DNA of 64,000 nt from Haematococcus lacustris. Taxonomy: Eukaryota > Chlorophyta > Chlorophyceae > Chlamydomonadales > Haematococcaceae. Below, piece after piece: positions 31,667 to 43,793 of the stretch. The translations under genes and the position numbers were made by a program. The notes under the pieces were generated by a model. It was not told where the DNA came from, did no database searches, and worked only from the letters and a program-made list of their open reading frames with translations. Within the stretch, counting starts at the first letter, position 1. Every line of letters begins with the position of its first letter. The stretch spans positions 7,327,869 to 7,391,868 of the forward strand of contig JASKMD010000006.1 in the NCBI GenBank assembly GCA_030144725.1, in the 5' to 3' direction.

Positions 31667-32551
31667 TGATGTTGCTCCACCCCACCTTTCACTGTCAGTC
31701 TAATGCACACCAGTGGCTAGGTTATAGCATGCAGCCTTTGCGGACAAGGACAGCTAGTTTGACTGTGGTTCAGCTGAGTGCATCCAGTCGATGCACATGC
31801 TGCCATGGAGGGGTGTGCTGCTTCACCCCAGTGCTGCCTGTCAGCGTGGTCCCTGAGGATCAAGAAGGCTGAAGTAACTGAGATATGGTCATCAATAGTG
31901 GGGCTTCTTGTGTCGCTGCCGCTGCCATTGCTGCTGCCATATCTGTTGCTGCTGCTGCTACCGCTGCCACCCTAAACGCCAAGCCAGCTTCAGCTGCTCA
32001 GCATGCTGGCTAGGGTGTTAGTGGGAGATGTGGGGACGCAGCCATGCAAACCTGCATACTGCTCAGGGATGTAGCGCACGCAGCTTTGGCAACTAGTGGC
32101 ACTAGCCCTGACATGTGACATCGCCGAGCTGGCGGCGCAGACCAGGCAACTGTCCACAGTTCTCTACAAACCCATGCGCGTTGCCCCGCCCAGCTTGCCG
32201 CACATTGCTGCTAGCATTGCAGTGATGACCACGACCCTGTGGACCTGCGTGTCGAGGCCCCGAATGCTGGAGATGAGCTGGTCACCGCGGTCAGTCGCGT
32301 TGGTGTGTCACGAGCTGCACTGGCTGCATTCACAATTGCGCCACTGCTGCGACGTGGCTGGAAGGCTGTCGTGTCGTGTCACCCTCGCAGGCAGTTGCCG
32401 GCGTCACACGCTCACTATCGCACGTGCTCAAACCGCCCTGGCCTCACACAGCTCACACCTGTCCCCCTCGTAAGCTTGTGCAGCTCTCCGTTCTATCAGA
32501 TCATTCCTTGCTCTCGCCGTACTACCACCTCCGTTCGAGCAAATCAGCAAG

Positions 32552-34758
32552 ATGCCTCTGGAGTCGCTCACCCCGCTGTAGGTGCCCTGCTCGCAAGTCA
32601 GCGCAGCGCAGGCACTGGCAGCTGGAATGCAGGCGGCATGTCAGCTGCGTGAAGTAACCACGCGCTACATATGGCTGCCGCGGCACAGGATGCGACACGA
32701 CGCTAGACCGTCATGATTAGGGAGCGTCTCATGTACGTACATGTACGTACATGTAACTGTTACAATAGCGGGTTATACGGGTGTTACACGGGATGTTACA
32801 CGGGATGTTACATGCTAACGATTACGGGGTTCCTGGCATCACGGGCGTATAGCAGACTAAGCGTTCATCGCATGCCGCACGGTGCTACGCCAATCGCACA
32901 CGTCTCGGCACCGGGACATGCATATTAAGGTTGTGCAAAAGCCAGAAGTTGTTGCGTGTAGAAGTCAGAAGTAAAAGAAGAAGTAGAAGTAGAAGTAGAA
33001 GTGGAAGTGGAATTAGAAGTAGAAGTCAGAAGTTGCTGCGTGACGAGAAAGAGTGCGATCCTGCGCCTGACAGCCCGCTGAATGCCTGCAGGCATTGCTT
33101 CACCCCGGTCCTCTCGCGGCAGTGTGCCAAAACTTGGCTGCGCTTTTTGGAGATGGTGCACCGTCAAGCTTGCATTTGAGCCAGCTGGCTCATGTTAGCG
33201 ACGCCAAGCTCAGCCGCACTGGCACACCACAATGCCGTCGCTAAACGAAAGAGCCAGTCATTTGCGAACTTGCTGAAGTACAACATCTGCTGCCAATGTG
33301 ACACTGTTGTAGACCTGCTGCTTGGGAACATTCGCAGCAGCCATCAGCAGCTGCTAGAACTTGCCGAGCTGCAGTCCGCGGCCCGCGACCCCAGAAATAT
33401 TTCTAGGTGCGGGAGCAGTTGCGACCAGTGCGGCGGGGTGTACAAGCTCACTGTAATCGAGCCGAGCAGATAAGAAGGCTATGTAACATGACCGGCACGT
33501 GTACGTATACGGGATGTAACATGTAACATAACATAACAATGTAACATGTAACGTTACACGGGTCCGGACGCTCCCTAGTCATGATGCACGAGCATCGCGT
33601 GGTGCGCGCAAGGGCCTCAGCCGCCTGAGGTGCCTGCTCCGCGCTGCCGCCCTGACCGCAGGATGCTGCCGGTGCTGTACCTGGTGACGCTGGCCACCAT
33701 CCCGCTCACCATCATGTACGCGATCATGGGCCTGCTGTTCTCGCCCATCATCGTGCCGGTGTCCATCATCATCAAGCACCTCAGCATCGTGCTGTTCTTC
33801 CCTCTGGTGTGTGGGAGCAGGCCACCTGGGTGTTGCATGTCAGCATGGCAAAGCAGGCGTGCCAGCGGTGCAGTGCTTGTGCCCAGAGCTGCTGCAGCCG
33901 TCCCACCTCATCAGTGCAGTGCTGTTGAAGTAGTCACATCCTCCAGTTGGCAGTTGGCAGGTTGCCAACCATACATACATCATGCAGCATTGGGATCATG
34001 TACATGCCATCTGCCTGTGCTGATGGTGTCCAGCTGGCAAAGCAGCCGTGTCCACCACAACGCATGAGCCCATCCTTACTACTTCAGACTCGGTGCTGTC
34101 AGCGTGCACGCAAACAGCAGCTTGCATAGAGCCTGCATAGAGTCTCATGACTGAGTCTCACTGCCACCATGCCGTTGCTGCTGCCATGCTAGTTCACTCC
34201 ACATGTGCTGCTGCTGCTGCTCGTGTGCAGTACCTGGTGGTGGCTCCTCTCGCCATCCCAGTGGGCGGCATCCTGGCATTCCTGTTTGAGGCCAAGAAGA
34301 TTGCCTGCTCCTTCTTCACTGTGCTGACCCCGCTGCTGTGGCCCCTGTGCTTCCTGTGCACGTGGATGAGGGCCAGCTGGACAGTCACCAAGGTGGGTTG
34401 GGTCTGTTGGGTCCTGGGCCTGTGCTGCGCATAGCTCCTGCCTGCAGAGCTGCCTCCAACAGTGCCTGCCCTGTTGCCTGTCATGCGCAAGGCTGCTGCC
34501 ATGCAAAGACACATCTGTAATGCCAGCTGCATGAAATCTTGCCACCAGCGCATGGTGTTGGTGTTGCATGCATGCACAAACCAATGTCGCCAGTGTCAGT
34601 GCTGGTGGGTGCAATGCAATGGTGCAGCTGCATGCCACATTTGTATTTGTGCACATTGGCTGCAGGTTCTGGTGACCGACACTATCATGCCCTGGCTGGT
34701 GCCTCTCCGCTGGACTGCCATCGCTGGCCTGTTGGGCAAGATGACCTTCTTCAGCTGA
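32552..34758 (+). CDS. array copy 7: multi-pass membrane protein, hAT element in intron 1
   Basis: Exons 32552-32577, 33662-33806, 34231-34392 and 34666-34758. Intron 1 is 1084 nt instead of 216 because of the 860-bp element plus 8-bp duplication; all exons are intact. Alleles VSIII / FLCTW / WTAIAGLLG. Intron 3 has the TAG. Confidence 0.7.
32718..33577. mobile_element. non-autonomous hAT-type DNA transposon (860 bp)
   Basis: Terminal inverted repeats TAGGGAGCGTC and GACGCTCCCTA (11 bp, perfect). The 8-bp target duplication GTCATGAT lies at 32710-32717 and 33578-33585. An 8-bp duplication and TAGGG termini are typical of the hAT superfamily. Subterminal regions are full of TGTTAC/GTAACA, GTACGTACATG and TTACACGGG motifs. 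An AGAAGT microsatellite lies at about 32955-33035. No transposase domain was seen in its short frames, so it must have been moved by a relative elsewhere. Confidence 0.9.
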
Positions 34759-35422
34759 AGCTGACTACAGTTTGCTGGTGCGGTTGAGCTGCTGCGGTGG
34801 CCCTGCTAGCAGCTGTGGCACGACTGTGTAATGTTTGTAGATATGATGGTGTTGCCGTTGGTTTGTGGACATAGAGCGCCTTGTAGGGGTGCGACGGAGA
34901 GAGTGAGCGTGTAGAAGTGATAGGAGACGTGACCCATGTGACGTTGACATTCCCTTTGTTGCAGTGATATAAACAGGTGTAAACCAGTGCTGAGTCAGAT
35001 GGTGCTGAGTGCTAGTGATGGTGTGCATGACCTGTGCGACAACACGCCCCGTCCTTGCTGTATCGCGCCTTGTCACCTGCAAGGTGGAGATGTCCAAAGT
35101 GGGGTGAACAGAACATATGGGTTCTCACATACACATCTCCAAGCTGCCATTCTCACTCAACCATCTGGCAGAGGTAACCATGGTAAACTCACTGATGCAG
35201 GTCAGGTTTAGTTGGGTTGATCAGCAGCAGCAGCTTTCAGGCCAACACTCCCGGCCTTATCATGGGAGCTGTCAATTCACTATGAGGTCATGCAGCTGGT
35301 GGCAGCAGCCACAGGTGCAGCCACCCTGCCCATCACTTCAGTCTGTCTGTGTGCATTGCGTACCCTGAACATGTGCAGTCCCCCACGCACGCTCTTTTGC
35401 TTGCCGCTGCACTCCTGCCAGC

Positions 35423-35611
35423 ATGTGGGACTACCTGGACCTGCCAGCCACGTCCTGCTACTTGTGGGCATGTATGCAGTACGCTGTCACAGGCCTCTTG
35501 CCGTATGCAAGGTCGCACCTGTCCCTTCTAGGCAAGCAGGAGGGGGCCATGCTTCTCAAGGTGCTGCCAAGTACTTGCTACATGGCAACTGCTGAAACAT
35601 TCTGGTGCTAG
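35423..35611 (+). other. 62-codon open frame in a long spacer (after copy 7)
   Basis: MWDYLDLPATSC.. form, in the same position as at 31478. Unrecognised. Confidence 0.3.
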
Positions 35612-36505
35612 TGATGTTGCTCCACCCCACCTTTCACTGTCAGTCTAATGCACACCACTGGCTAGGTTATAGCATGCAGCCTTTGCGGACAAGGACAGCT
35701 AGTTTGACTGTGGTTCAGCTGAGTGCATCCAGTCGATGCACATGCTGCCATGGAGGGGTGTGCTGCTTCACCCCAGTGCTGCCTGTCAGCGTGGTCCCTG
35801 AGGATCAAGAAGGCTGAAGTAACTGAGATATGGTCATCAATAGTGGGGCTTCTTGTGTCGCTGCCGCTGCCATTGCTGCTGCCATATCTGTTGCTGCTGC
35901 TGCTGCTGCTACCGCTGCCACCACCCTAAACGCCAAGCCAGCTTCAGCTGCTCAGCATGCTGGCTAGGGTGTTAGTGGGAGATGTGGGGACGCAGCCATG
36001 CAAACCTGCATACTGCTCAGGGATGTAGCGCACGCAGCTGTGGCAACTAGTGGCACTAGCCCTGAGATGTGACATCGCCGAGCTGGCGGCGCAGACCAGG
36101 CAACTGTCCACAGTTCTCTACAAACCCATGAGCGTTGCCCCGCCCAGCTTGCCGCACATTGCTGCTAGCATTGCAGTGATGACCACGACCCTGTGGACCT
36201 GCGTGTCGAGGCCCTGAAAGCTGGAGATGAGCTGGTCACCGCGGTCAGTCGCGTTGGTGTGTCACGAGCTGCACTGGCTGCATACACAATTGCGCCACTG
36301 CTGCGACGTGGCTGGAAGGCTGTCGTGTCGTGTCACCCTCGCAGGCAGTTGCCGGCGTCACACGCTCACTATCGCACGTGCTCAAACCGCCCTGGCCTCA
36401 CACAGCTCACACCTGTCCCCCTCGTAAGCTTGTGCAGCTCTCCGTTCTATCAGAGCATTCCTTGCTCTCGCCGTACTACCACCTCCGTTCGAGCAAATCA
36501 GCAAG

Positions 36506-37839
36506 ATGCCTCTGGAGTCGCTCACCCCGCTGTAGGTGCCCTGCTCGCAAATCAGCGCAGCGCAGGCACTGGCAGCTGGAATGCAGGCGGCATGTCAGCT
36601 GCGTGAAGTAACCACGCGCTACATATGGCTGCCGCGGCACGCGACACGACGCTAGACCGTCATGATGCACGAGCATCGCGTGGTGCGCGCAAGGGCCTCA
36701 GCCGCCTGAGGTGCCTGCTCCGCGCTGCCGCCCTGACCGCAGGATGCTGCCGGTGCTGTACCTGGTGACGCTGGCCACCATCCCGCTCACCATCATGTAC
36801 GCGATCATGGGCCTGCTGTTCTCGCCCATCATCGTGCCGGTGTCCATCATCATCAAGCACCTCAGCATCGTGCTGTTCTTCCCTCTGGTGTGTGGGAGCA
36901 GGCCACCTGGGTGTTGCATGTCAGCATGGCAAAGCAGGCGTGCCAGCGGTGCAGTGCTTGTGCCCAGAGCTGCTGCAGCCGTCCCACCTCATCAGTGCAG
37001 TGCTGTTGAAGTAGTCACATCCTCCAGTTGGCAGTTGGCAGGTTGCCAGCCAAGTATGCATCATGCAGCATTGGGATCATGTACATGCCATCTGCCTGTG
37101 CTGATGGTGTCCAGCTGGCAAAGCAGCCGTGTCCACCACAACGCATGAGCCCATCCTTACTACTTCAGACTCGGTGCTGTCAGCGTGCACGCAAACAGCA
37201 GCTTGCATAGAGCCTGCATAGAGTCTCATGACTGAGTCTCACTGCCACCATGCCGTTGCTGCTGCCATGCTAGTTCACTCCACATGTGCTGCTGCTGCTG
37301 CTCGTGTGCAGTACCTGGTGGTGGCTCCTCTCGCCATCCCAGTGGGCGGCATCCTGGCATTCCTGTTTGAGGCCAAGAAGATTGCCTGCTCCTTCTTCAC
37401 TGTGCTGACCCCGCTGCTGTGGCCCCTGTGCTTCCTGTGCACGTGGATGAGGGCCAGCTGGACAGTCACCAAGGTGGGTTGGGTCTGTTGGGTCCTGGGC
37501 CTGTGCTGCGCATAGCTCCTGCCTGCAGAGCTGCCTCCAACAGTGCCTGCCCTGTTGCCTGTCATGCGCAAGGCTGCTGCCATGCAAAGACACATCTGTA
37601 ATGCCAGCTGCATGAAATCTTGCCACCAGCGCATGGTGTTGGTGTTGCATGCATGCACAAACCAATGTCGCCAGTGTCAGTGCTGGTGGGTGCAATGCAA
37701 TGGTGCAGCTGCATGCCACATTTGTATTTGTGCACATTGGCTGCAGGTTCTGGTGACCGACACTATCATGCCCTGGCTGGTGCCTCTCCGCTGGACTGCC
37801 ATCGCTGGCCTGTTGGGCAAGATGACCTTCTTCAGCTGA
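36506..37839 (+). CDS. array copy 8: multi-pass membrane protein
   Basis: Exons 36506-36531, 36743-36887, 37312-37473 and 37747-37839. Alleles VSIII / FLCTW / TAIAG, nearly identical to copy 7 at a 3081-bp step. Intron 2 has CAGCCAAGTATGCATC, otherwise found only in copy 1. Intron 3 has the TAG. Confidence 0.72.
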
Positions 37840-38503
37840 AGCTGACTACAGTTTGCTGGTGCGGTTGAGCTGCTGCGGTGGCCCTGCTAGCAGCTGTGGC
37901 ACGACTGTGTAATGTTTGTAGATATGATGGTGTTGCCGTTGGTTTGTGGACATAGAGCGCCTTGTAGGGGTGCGACGGAGAGAGTGAGCGTGTAGAAGTG
38001 ATAGGAGACGTGACCCATGTGACGTTGACATTCCCTTTGTTGCAGTGATATAAACAGGTGTAAACCAGTGCTGAGTCAGATGGTGCTGAGTGCTAGTGAT
38101 GGTGTGCATGACCTGTGCGACAACACGCCCCGTCCTTGCTGTATCGCGCCTTGTCACCTGCAAGGTGGAGATGTCCAAAGTGGGGTGAACAGAACATATG
38201 GGTTCTCACATACACATCTCCAAGCTGCCATTCTCACTCAACCATCTGGCATAGGTAACCATGGTAAACTCACTGATGCAGGTCAGGTTTAGTTGGGTTG
38301 ATCAGCAGCAGCAGCTTTCAGGCCAACACTCCCGGCCTTATCATGGGAGCTGTCAATTCACTATGAGGTCATGCAGCTGGTGGCAGCAGCCACAGGTGCA
38401 GCCACCCTGCCCATCACTTCAGTCTGTCTGTGTGCATTGCGTACCCTGAACATGTGCAGTCCCCCACGCACGCTCTTTTGCTTGCCGCTGCACTCCTGCC
38501 AGC

Positions 38504-38692
38504 ATGTGGGACTACCTGGACCTGCCAGCCACGTCCTGCTACTTGTGGGCATGTATGCAGTACGCTGTCACAGGCCTCTTGCCGTATGCAAGGTCGCACC
38601 TGTCCCTTCTAGGCAAGCAGGAGGGGGCCATGCTTCTCAAGGTGCTGCCAAGTACTTGCTACATGGCAACTGCTGAAACATTCTGGTGCTAG
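38504..38692 (+). other. 62-codon open frame in a long spacer (after copy 8)
   Basis: Same DLP form as at 35423, in the spacer before copy 9. Confidence 0.3.
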
Positions 38693-39586
38693 TGATGTTG
38701 CTCCACCCCACCTTTCACTGTCAGTCTAATGCACACCACTGGCTAGGTTATAGCATGCAGCCTTTGCGGACAAGGACAGCTAGTTTGACTGTGGTTCAGC
38801 TGAGTGCATCCAGTCGATGCACATGCTGCCATGGAGGGGTGTGCTGCTTCACCCCAGTGCTGCCTGTCAGCGTGGTCCCTGAGGATCAAGAAGGCTGAAG
38901 TAACTGAGATATGGTCATCAATAGTGGGGCTTCTTGTGTCGCTGCCGCTGCCATTGCTGCTGCCATATCTGTTGCTGCTGCTGCTGCTGCTACCGCTGCC
39001 ACCACCCTAAACGCCAAGCCAGCTTCAGCTGCTCAGCATGCTGGCTAGGGTGTTAGTGGGAGATGTGGGGACGCAGCCATGCAAACCTGCATACTGCTCA
39101 GGGATGTAGCGCACGCAGCTGTGGCAACTAGTGGCACTAGCCCTGAGATGTGACATCGCCGAGCTGGCGGCGCAGACCAGGCAACTGTCCACAGTTCTCT
39201 ACAAACCCATGAGCGTTGCCCCGCCCAGCTTGCCGCACATTGCTGCTAGCATTGCAGTGATGACCACGACCCTGTGGACCTGCGTGTCGAGGCCCTGAAA
39301 GCTGGAGATGAGCTGGTCACCGCGGTCAGTCGCGTTGGTGTGTCACGAGCTGCACTGGCTGCATACACAATTGCGCCACTGCTGCGACGTGGCTGGAAGG
39401 CTGTCGTGTCGTGTCACCCTCGCAGGCAGTTGCCGGCGTCACACGCTCACTATCGCACGTGCTCAAACCGCCCTGGCCTCACACAGCTCACACCTGTCCC
39501 CCTCGTAAGCTTGTGCAGCTCTCCGTTCTATCAGAGCATTCCTTGCTCTCGCCGTACTACCACCTCCGTTCGAGCAAATCAGCAAG

Positions 39587-40923
39587 ATGCCTCTGGAGTC
39601 GCTCACCCCGCTGTAGGTGCCCTGCTCGCAAATCAGCGCAGCGCAGGCACTGGCAGCTGGAATGCAGGCGGCATGTCAGCTGCGTGAAGTAACCACGCGC
39701 TACATATGGCTGCCGCGGCACGCGACACGACGCTAGACCGTCATGATGCACGAGCATCGCGTGGTGCGCGCAAGGGCCTCAGCCGCCTGAGGTGCCTGCT
39801 CCGCGCTGCCGCCCTGACCGCAGGATGCTGCCGGTGCTGTACCTGGTGACGCTGGCCACCATCCCGCTCACCATCATGTACGCGATCATGGGCCTGCTGT
39901 TCTCGCCCATCATCGTGCCTGTGTGCATCATCATCAAGCACCTCAGCATCGTGCTGTTCTTCCCTCTGGTGTGTGGGAGCAGGCCACCTGGGTGTTGCAC
40001 GGCAGCCTGGCAAAGCAGGCGTGCCAGCGGTGCAGAGCTTGTGCCCAGAGCTACTGCAGCCGTGCCACCTCATCAGTGCAGTGCTGTTGAAGTAGTCACA
40101 TCCTCCACTTGGCAGTTGGCAGGTTGCCAACCATACATACATCGTGCAGCATTGGGATCATGTACATGCCATCTGCCTGTTCTGATGGTGTCCAGCTGGC
40201 AAAGCAGCCGTGTCCACCACAACGCATGAGCCCATCCTTACTACTCCAGACTCGGTCCTGTCAGCGTGCACGCAAACAGCAGCTTGCATCAAGCCTGCAT
40301 AGAGTCTCGTGACTGAGTCTCACTGCCACCATGCTGTTGCTGCTGCCACGCCAGTTCACTCCACATGTGCTGCTGCTGCTGCTGCTCGTGTGCAGTACCT
40401 GGTGGTGGCTCCTCTCGCTATCCCAGTGGGCGGCATCCTGGCATTCCTGTTTGAGGCCAAGAAGATTGCCTGCTCCTTCTTCACTGTGCTGACCCCGCTG
40501 CTGTGGCCCCTGTGCTTCCTGTGCACGTGGATGAGGGCCAGCTGGACAGTCACCAAGGTGGGTTGGGTCTGTCGGGTCTTGGGCCTGTGCTGCGCATAGC
40601 TCTTGCCTGCAGAGCTGCCTTCCACAGTGCCTGCCCTGTTGCCTTCCATGCGCAAGGCTGCTACCATGCAAAGCCACATCTGTAATGCCAGCTGCATGAA
40701 ATCTTGCCACCAGCGCATGGTGTTGGTGTTGCATGCATGCACAGACCAATGTCGCCAGTGTCAGTGCTGGTGGGTGCAATGCAACGGTGCAGCTGCATGC
40801 CACATTTGTATTTGTGCACATTGGCTGCAGGTTCTGGTGACCGACACTATCATGCCCTGGCTGGTGCCTCTCCGCTGGACGTTCATCACTGCCCTCCTGG
40901 GCAAGATGACCTTCTTCAGCTGA
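39587..40923 (+). CDS. array copy 9: multi-pass membrane protein
   Basis: Exons 39587-39612, 39824-39968, 40396-40557 and 40831-40923. Preceded by a long spacer, yet with the VCIII / FLCTW / TFITA alleles of the short-spacer group. Its unit is therefore a recombinant, with the change lying between exon 1 and exon 2. Intron 3 has the TAG. Confidence 0.72.
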
Positions 40924-42453
40924 AGCTGACTACAGTTTGCTGCTGCGGTTGAGCTGCTGCGGTGGCCCTGCTAGCAGCTGTGGCACGACTGTGTAATGTT
41001 TGTAGATATGATGGTGTTGCCGTTGGTTTGTGGACATAGAGCGCCTTGTAGGGGTGCGACGGAGAGAGTGAGCGTGTAGAAGTGATAGGAGACGTGACCC
41101 ATGTGACGTTGACATTCCCTTTGTTGCAGTGATATAAACAAGTGTAAACCAGTGCTGAGTCAGATGGTGCTCAGTGCCAGTGGTGGTGTGCATGACCTGT
41201 GCGGCAACACGCCCCGTCCTTGCTGTATCGCGCCTTGTCACCTGCAAGGTGGAGATGTCCAAAGTGAGGTGAACAGGACATAGGGGTTCTCACATACACA
41301 ACTCCAAGTGGCCATTCTCACTCAACCATCTGGCAGAGGAAACCATGGTAAACTCAATGATGCAGGTCAGGTTTAGTTGGGTTGATCAGCAGCAGCAGCT
41401 TGCAGGCCAACACTCCCGGCCTCATCCTGGGACCTGTCAAATCACCATGCGGTCATGCAGCTGGTGGCAGCAGCCACAGGTGTAGCCACCCTGCCCATCA
41501 CGTCAGTCTGTCTGTGTGCATTGCATACCCCTAAATACATGTCGCCCGCCACATGTACTCTTTTCTTGCCGTGCCGTGCTTGCCTTTTTGCTTGCCGCCT
41601 GCCAATGTATGAGACTGGCTAGGTTACTGCATGTAGCTTTTGCGGACAAGGACAGCTAGTTTGACTGTGGTTCAGCTGACTGCATACAGTCGATGCACAT
41701 GCTGCCATGGAGAGGTGTACTGCTTCACCCCAGTGCTACATGTCAGCGTGGTCCTCGAGGATCAAGAAGCCTGAAGTGACTGAGATTTAGTCATCATTAG
41801 TCGGGCTTCTTGTGTCGCCGCCGCTGCCATTGCTGCTGCCATATCTGTTGCTGCTGCTGCTACCGCTGCCACCCTAAACGCCAAGCCAGCTTCAGCTGCT
41901 CAGCATGCTGGCTAGGGTGTTAGTGGGAGATGTGGGGACGCAGCCATGCAAACCTGCATACTGCTCAGGGATGTAGCGGACGCAGCTTTGGCAACTAGTG
42001 GCACTAGCCCTGACATGTGACATCGCCGAGCTGGCGGCGCAGACCAGGCAACTGTCCACAGTTCTCTACAAACCCATGCGCGTTGCCCCGCCCAGCTTGC
42101 CGCACATTGCTGCTAGCATTGCAGTGATGACCACGACCCTGTGGACCTGCGTGTCGAGGCCCCGAATGCTGGAGATGAGCTGGTCACCGCGGTCAGTCGC
42201 GTTGGTGTGTCACGAGCTGCACTGGCTGCATTCACAATTGCGCCACTGCTGCGACGTGGCTGGAAGGCTGTCGTGTCGTGTCACCCTCGCAGGCAGTTGC
42301 CGGCGTCACACGCTCACTATCGCACGTGCTCAAACCGCCCTGGCCTCACACAGCTCACACCTGTCCCCCTCGTAAGCTTGTGCAGCTCTCCGTTCTATCA
42401 GATCATTCCTTGCTCTCGCCGTACTACCACCTCCGTTCGAGCAAATCAGCAAG

Positions 42454-43793
42454 ATGCCTCTGGAGTCGCTCACCCCGCTGTAGGTGCCCTGCTCGCAAAT
42501 CAGCGCAGCGCAGGCACTGGCAGCTGGAATGCAGGCGGCATGTCAGCTGCGTGAAGTAACCACGCGCTACATATGGCTGCCGCGGCACGCGACACGACGC
42601 TAGACCGTCATGATGCACGAGCATCGCGTGGTGCGCGCAAGGGCCTCAGCCGCCTGAGGTGCCTGCTCCGCGCTGCCGCCCTGACCGCAGGATGCTGCCG
42701 GTGCTGTACCTGGTGACGCTGGCCACCATCCCGCTCACCATCATGTACGCGATCATGGGCCTGCTGTTCTCGCCCATCATCGTGCCAGTGTGCATCATCA
42801 TCAAGCACCTCAGCATCGTGCTGTTCTTCCCTCTGGTGTGTGGGAGCAGGCCACCTGGGTGTTGCATGTCAGCCTGGCAAAGCAGGCGTGCCAGCGGTGC
42901 AGAGCTTGTGCCCAGAGCTACTGCAGCCGTGCCACCTCATCAGTGCAGTGCTGTTGAAGTAGTCACATCCTCCACTTGGCAGTTGGCAGGTTGCCAACCA
43001 TACATACATCGTGCAGCATTGGGATCATGTACATGCCATCTGCCTGTTCTGATGGTGTCCAGCTGGCAAAGCAGCCGTGTCCACCACAACGCATGAGCCC
43101 ATCCTTACTACTCCAGACTCGGTCCTGTCAGCGTGCACGCAAACAGCAGCTTGCATCAAGCCTGCATAGAGTCTCGTGACTGAGTCTCACTGCCACCATG
43201 CTGTTGCTGCTGCCACGCCAGTTCACTCCACATGTGCTGCTGCTGCTGCTGCTGCTCGTGTGCAGTACCTGGTGGTGGCTCCTCTCGCTATCCCAGTGGG
43301 CGGCATCCTGGCATTCCTGTTTGAGGCCAAGAAGATTGCCTGCTCCTTCTTCACTGTGCTGACCCCGCTGCTGTGGCCCCTGTGCTTCATGTGCACGTGG
43401 ATGAGGGCCAGCTGGACAGTCACCAAGGTGGGTTGGATCTGTTGGGTCCTGGGCCTGTGCTGCGCACAGCTCCTGCCTGCAGAGCTGCCTTCCACAGTGC
43501 CTGCCCTGTTGCCTTCCATGCGCAAGGCTGCTGCCATGCAAAGCCACATCTGTAATGCCAGCTGCATGAAATCTTGCCACCAGCGCATGGTGTTGGTGTT
43601 GCATGCATGCACAGACCAATGTCGCCAGTGTCAGTGCTGGTGGGTGCAATGCAACGGTGCAGCTGCATGCCACATTTGTATTTGTGCACATTGGCTGCAG
43701 GTTCTGGTGACCGACACTATCATGCCCTGGCTGGTGCCTCTCCGCTGGACGTTCATCACTGCCCTCCTGGGCAAGATGACCTTCTTTAGCTGA
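42454..43793 (+). CDS. array copy 10: multi-pass membrane protein
   Basis: Exons 42454-42479, 42691-42835, 43266-43427 and 43701-43793. Alleles VCIII / FMCTW / TFITA. Intron 3 is open. First of a block of four FMCTW, open-intron copies (10-13). Confidence 0.72.
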
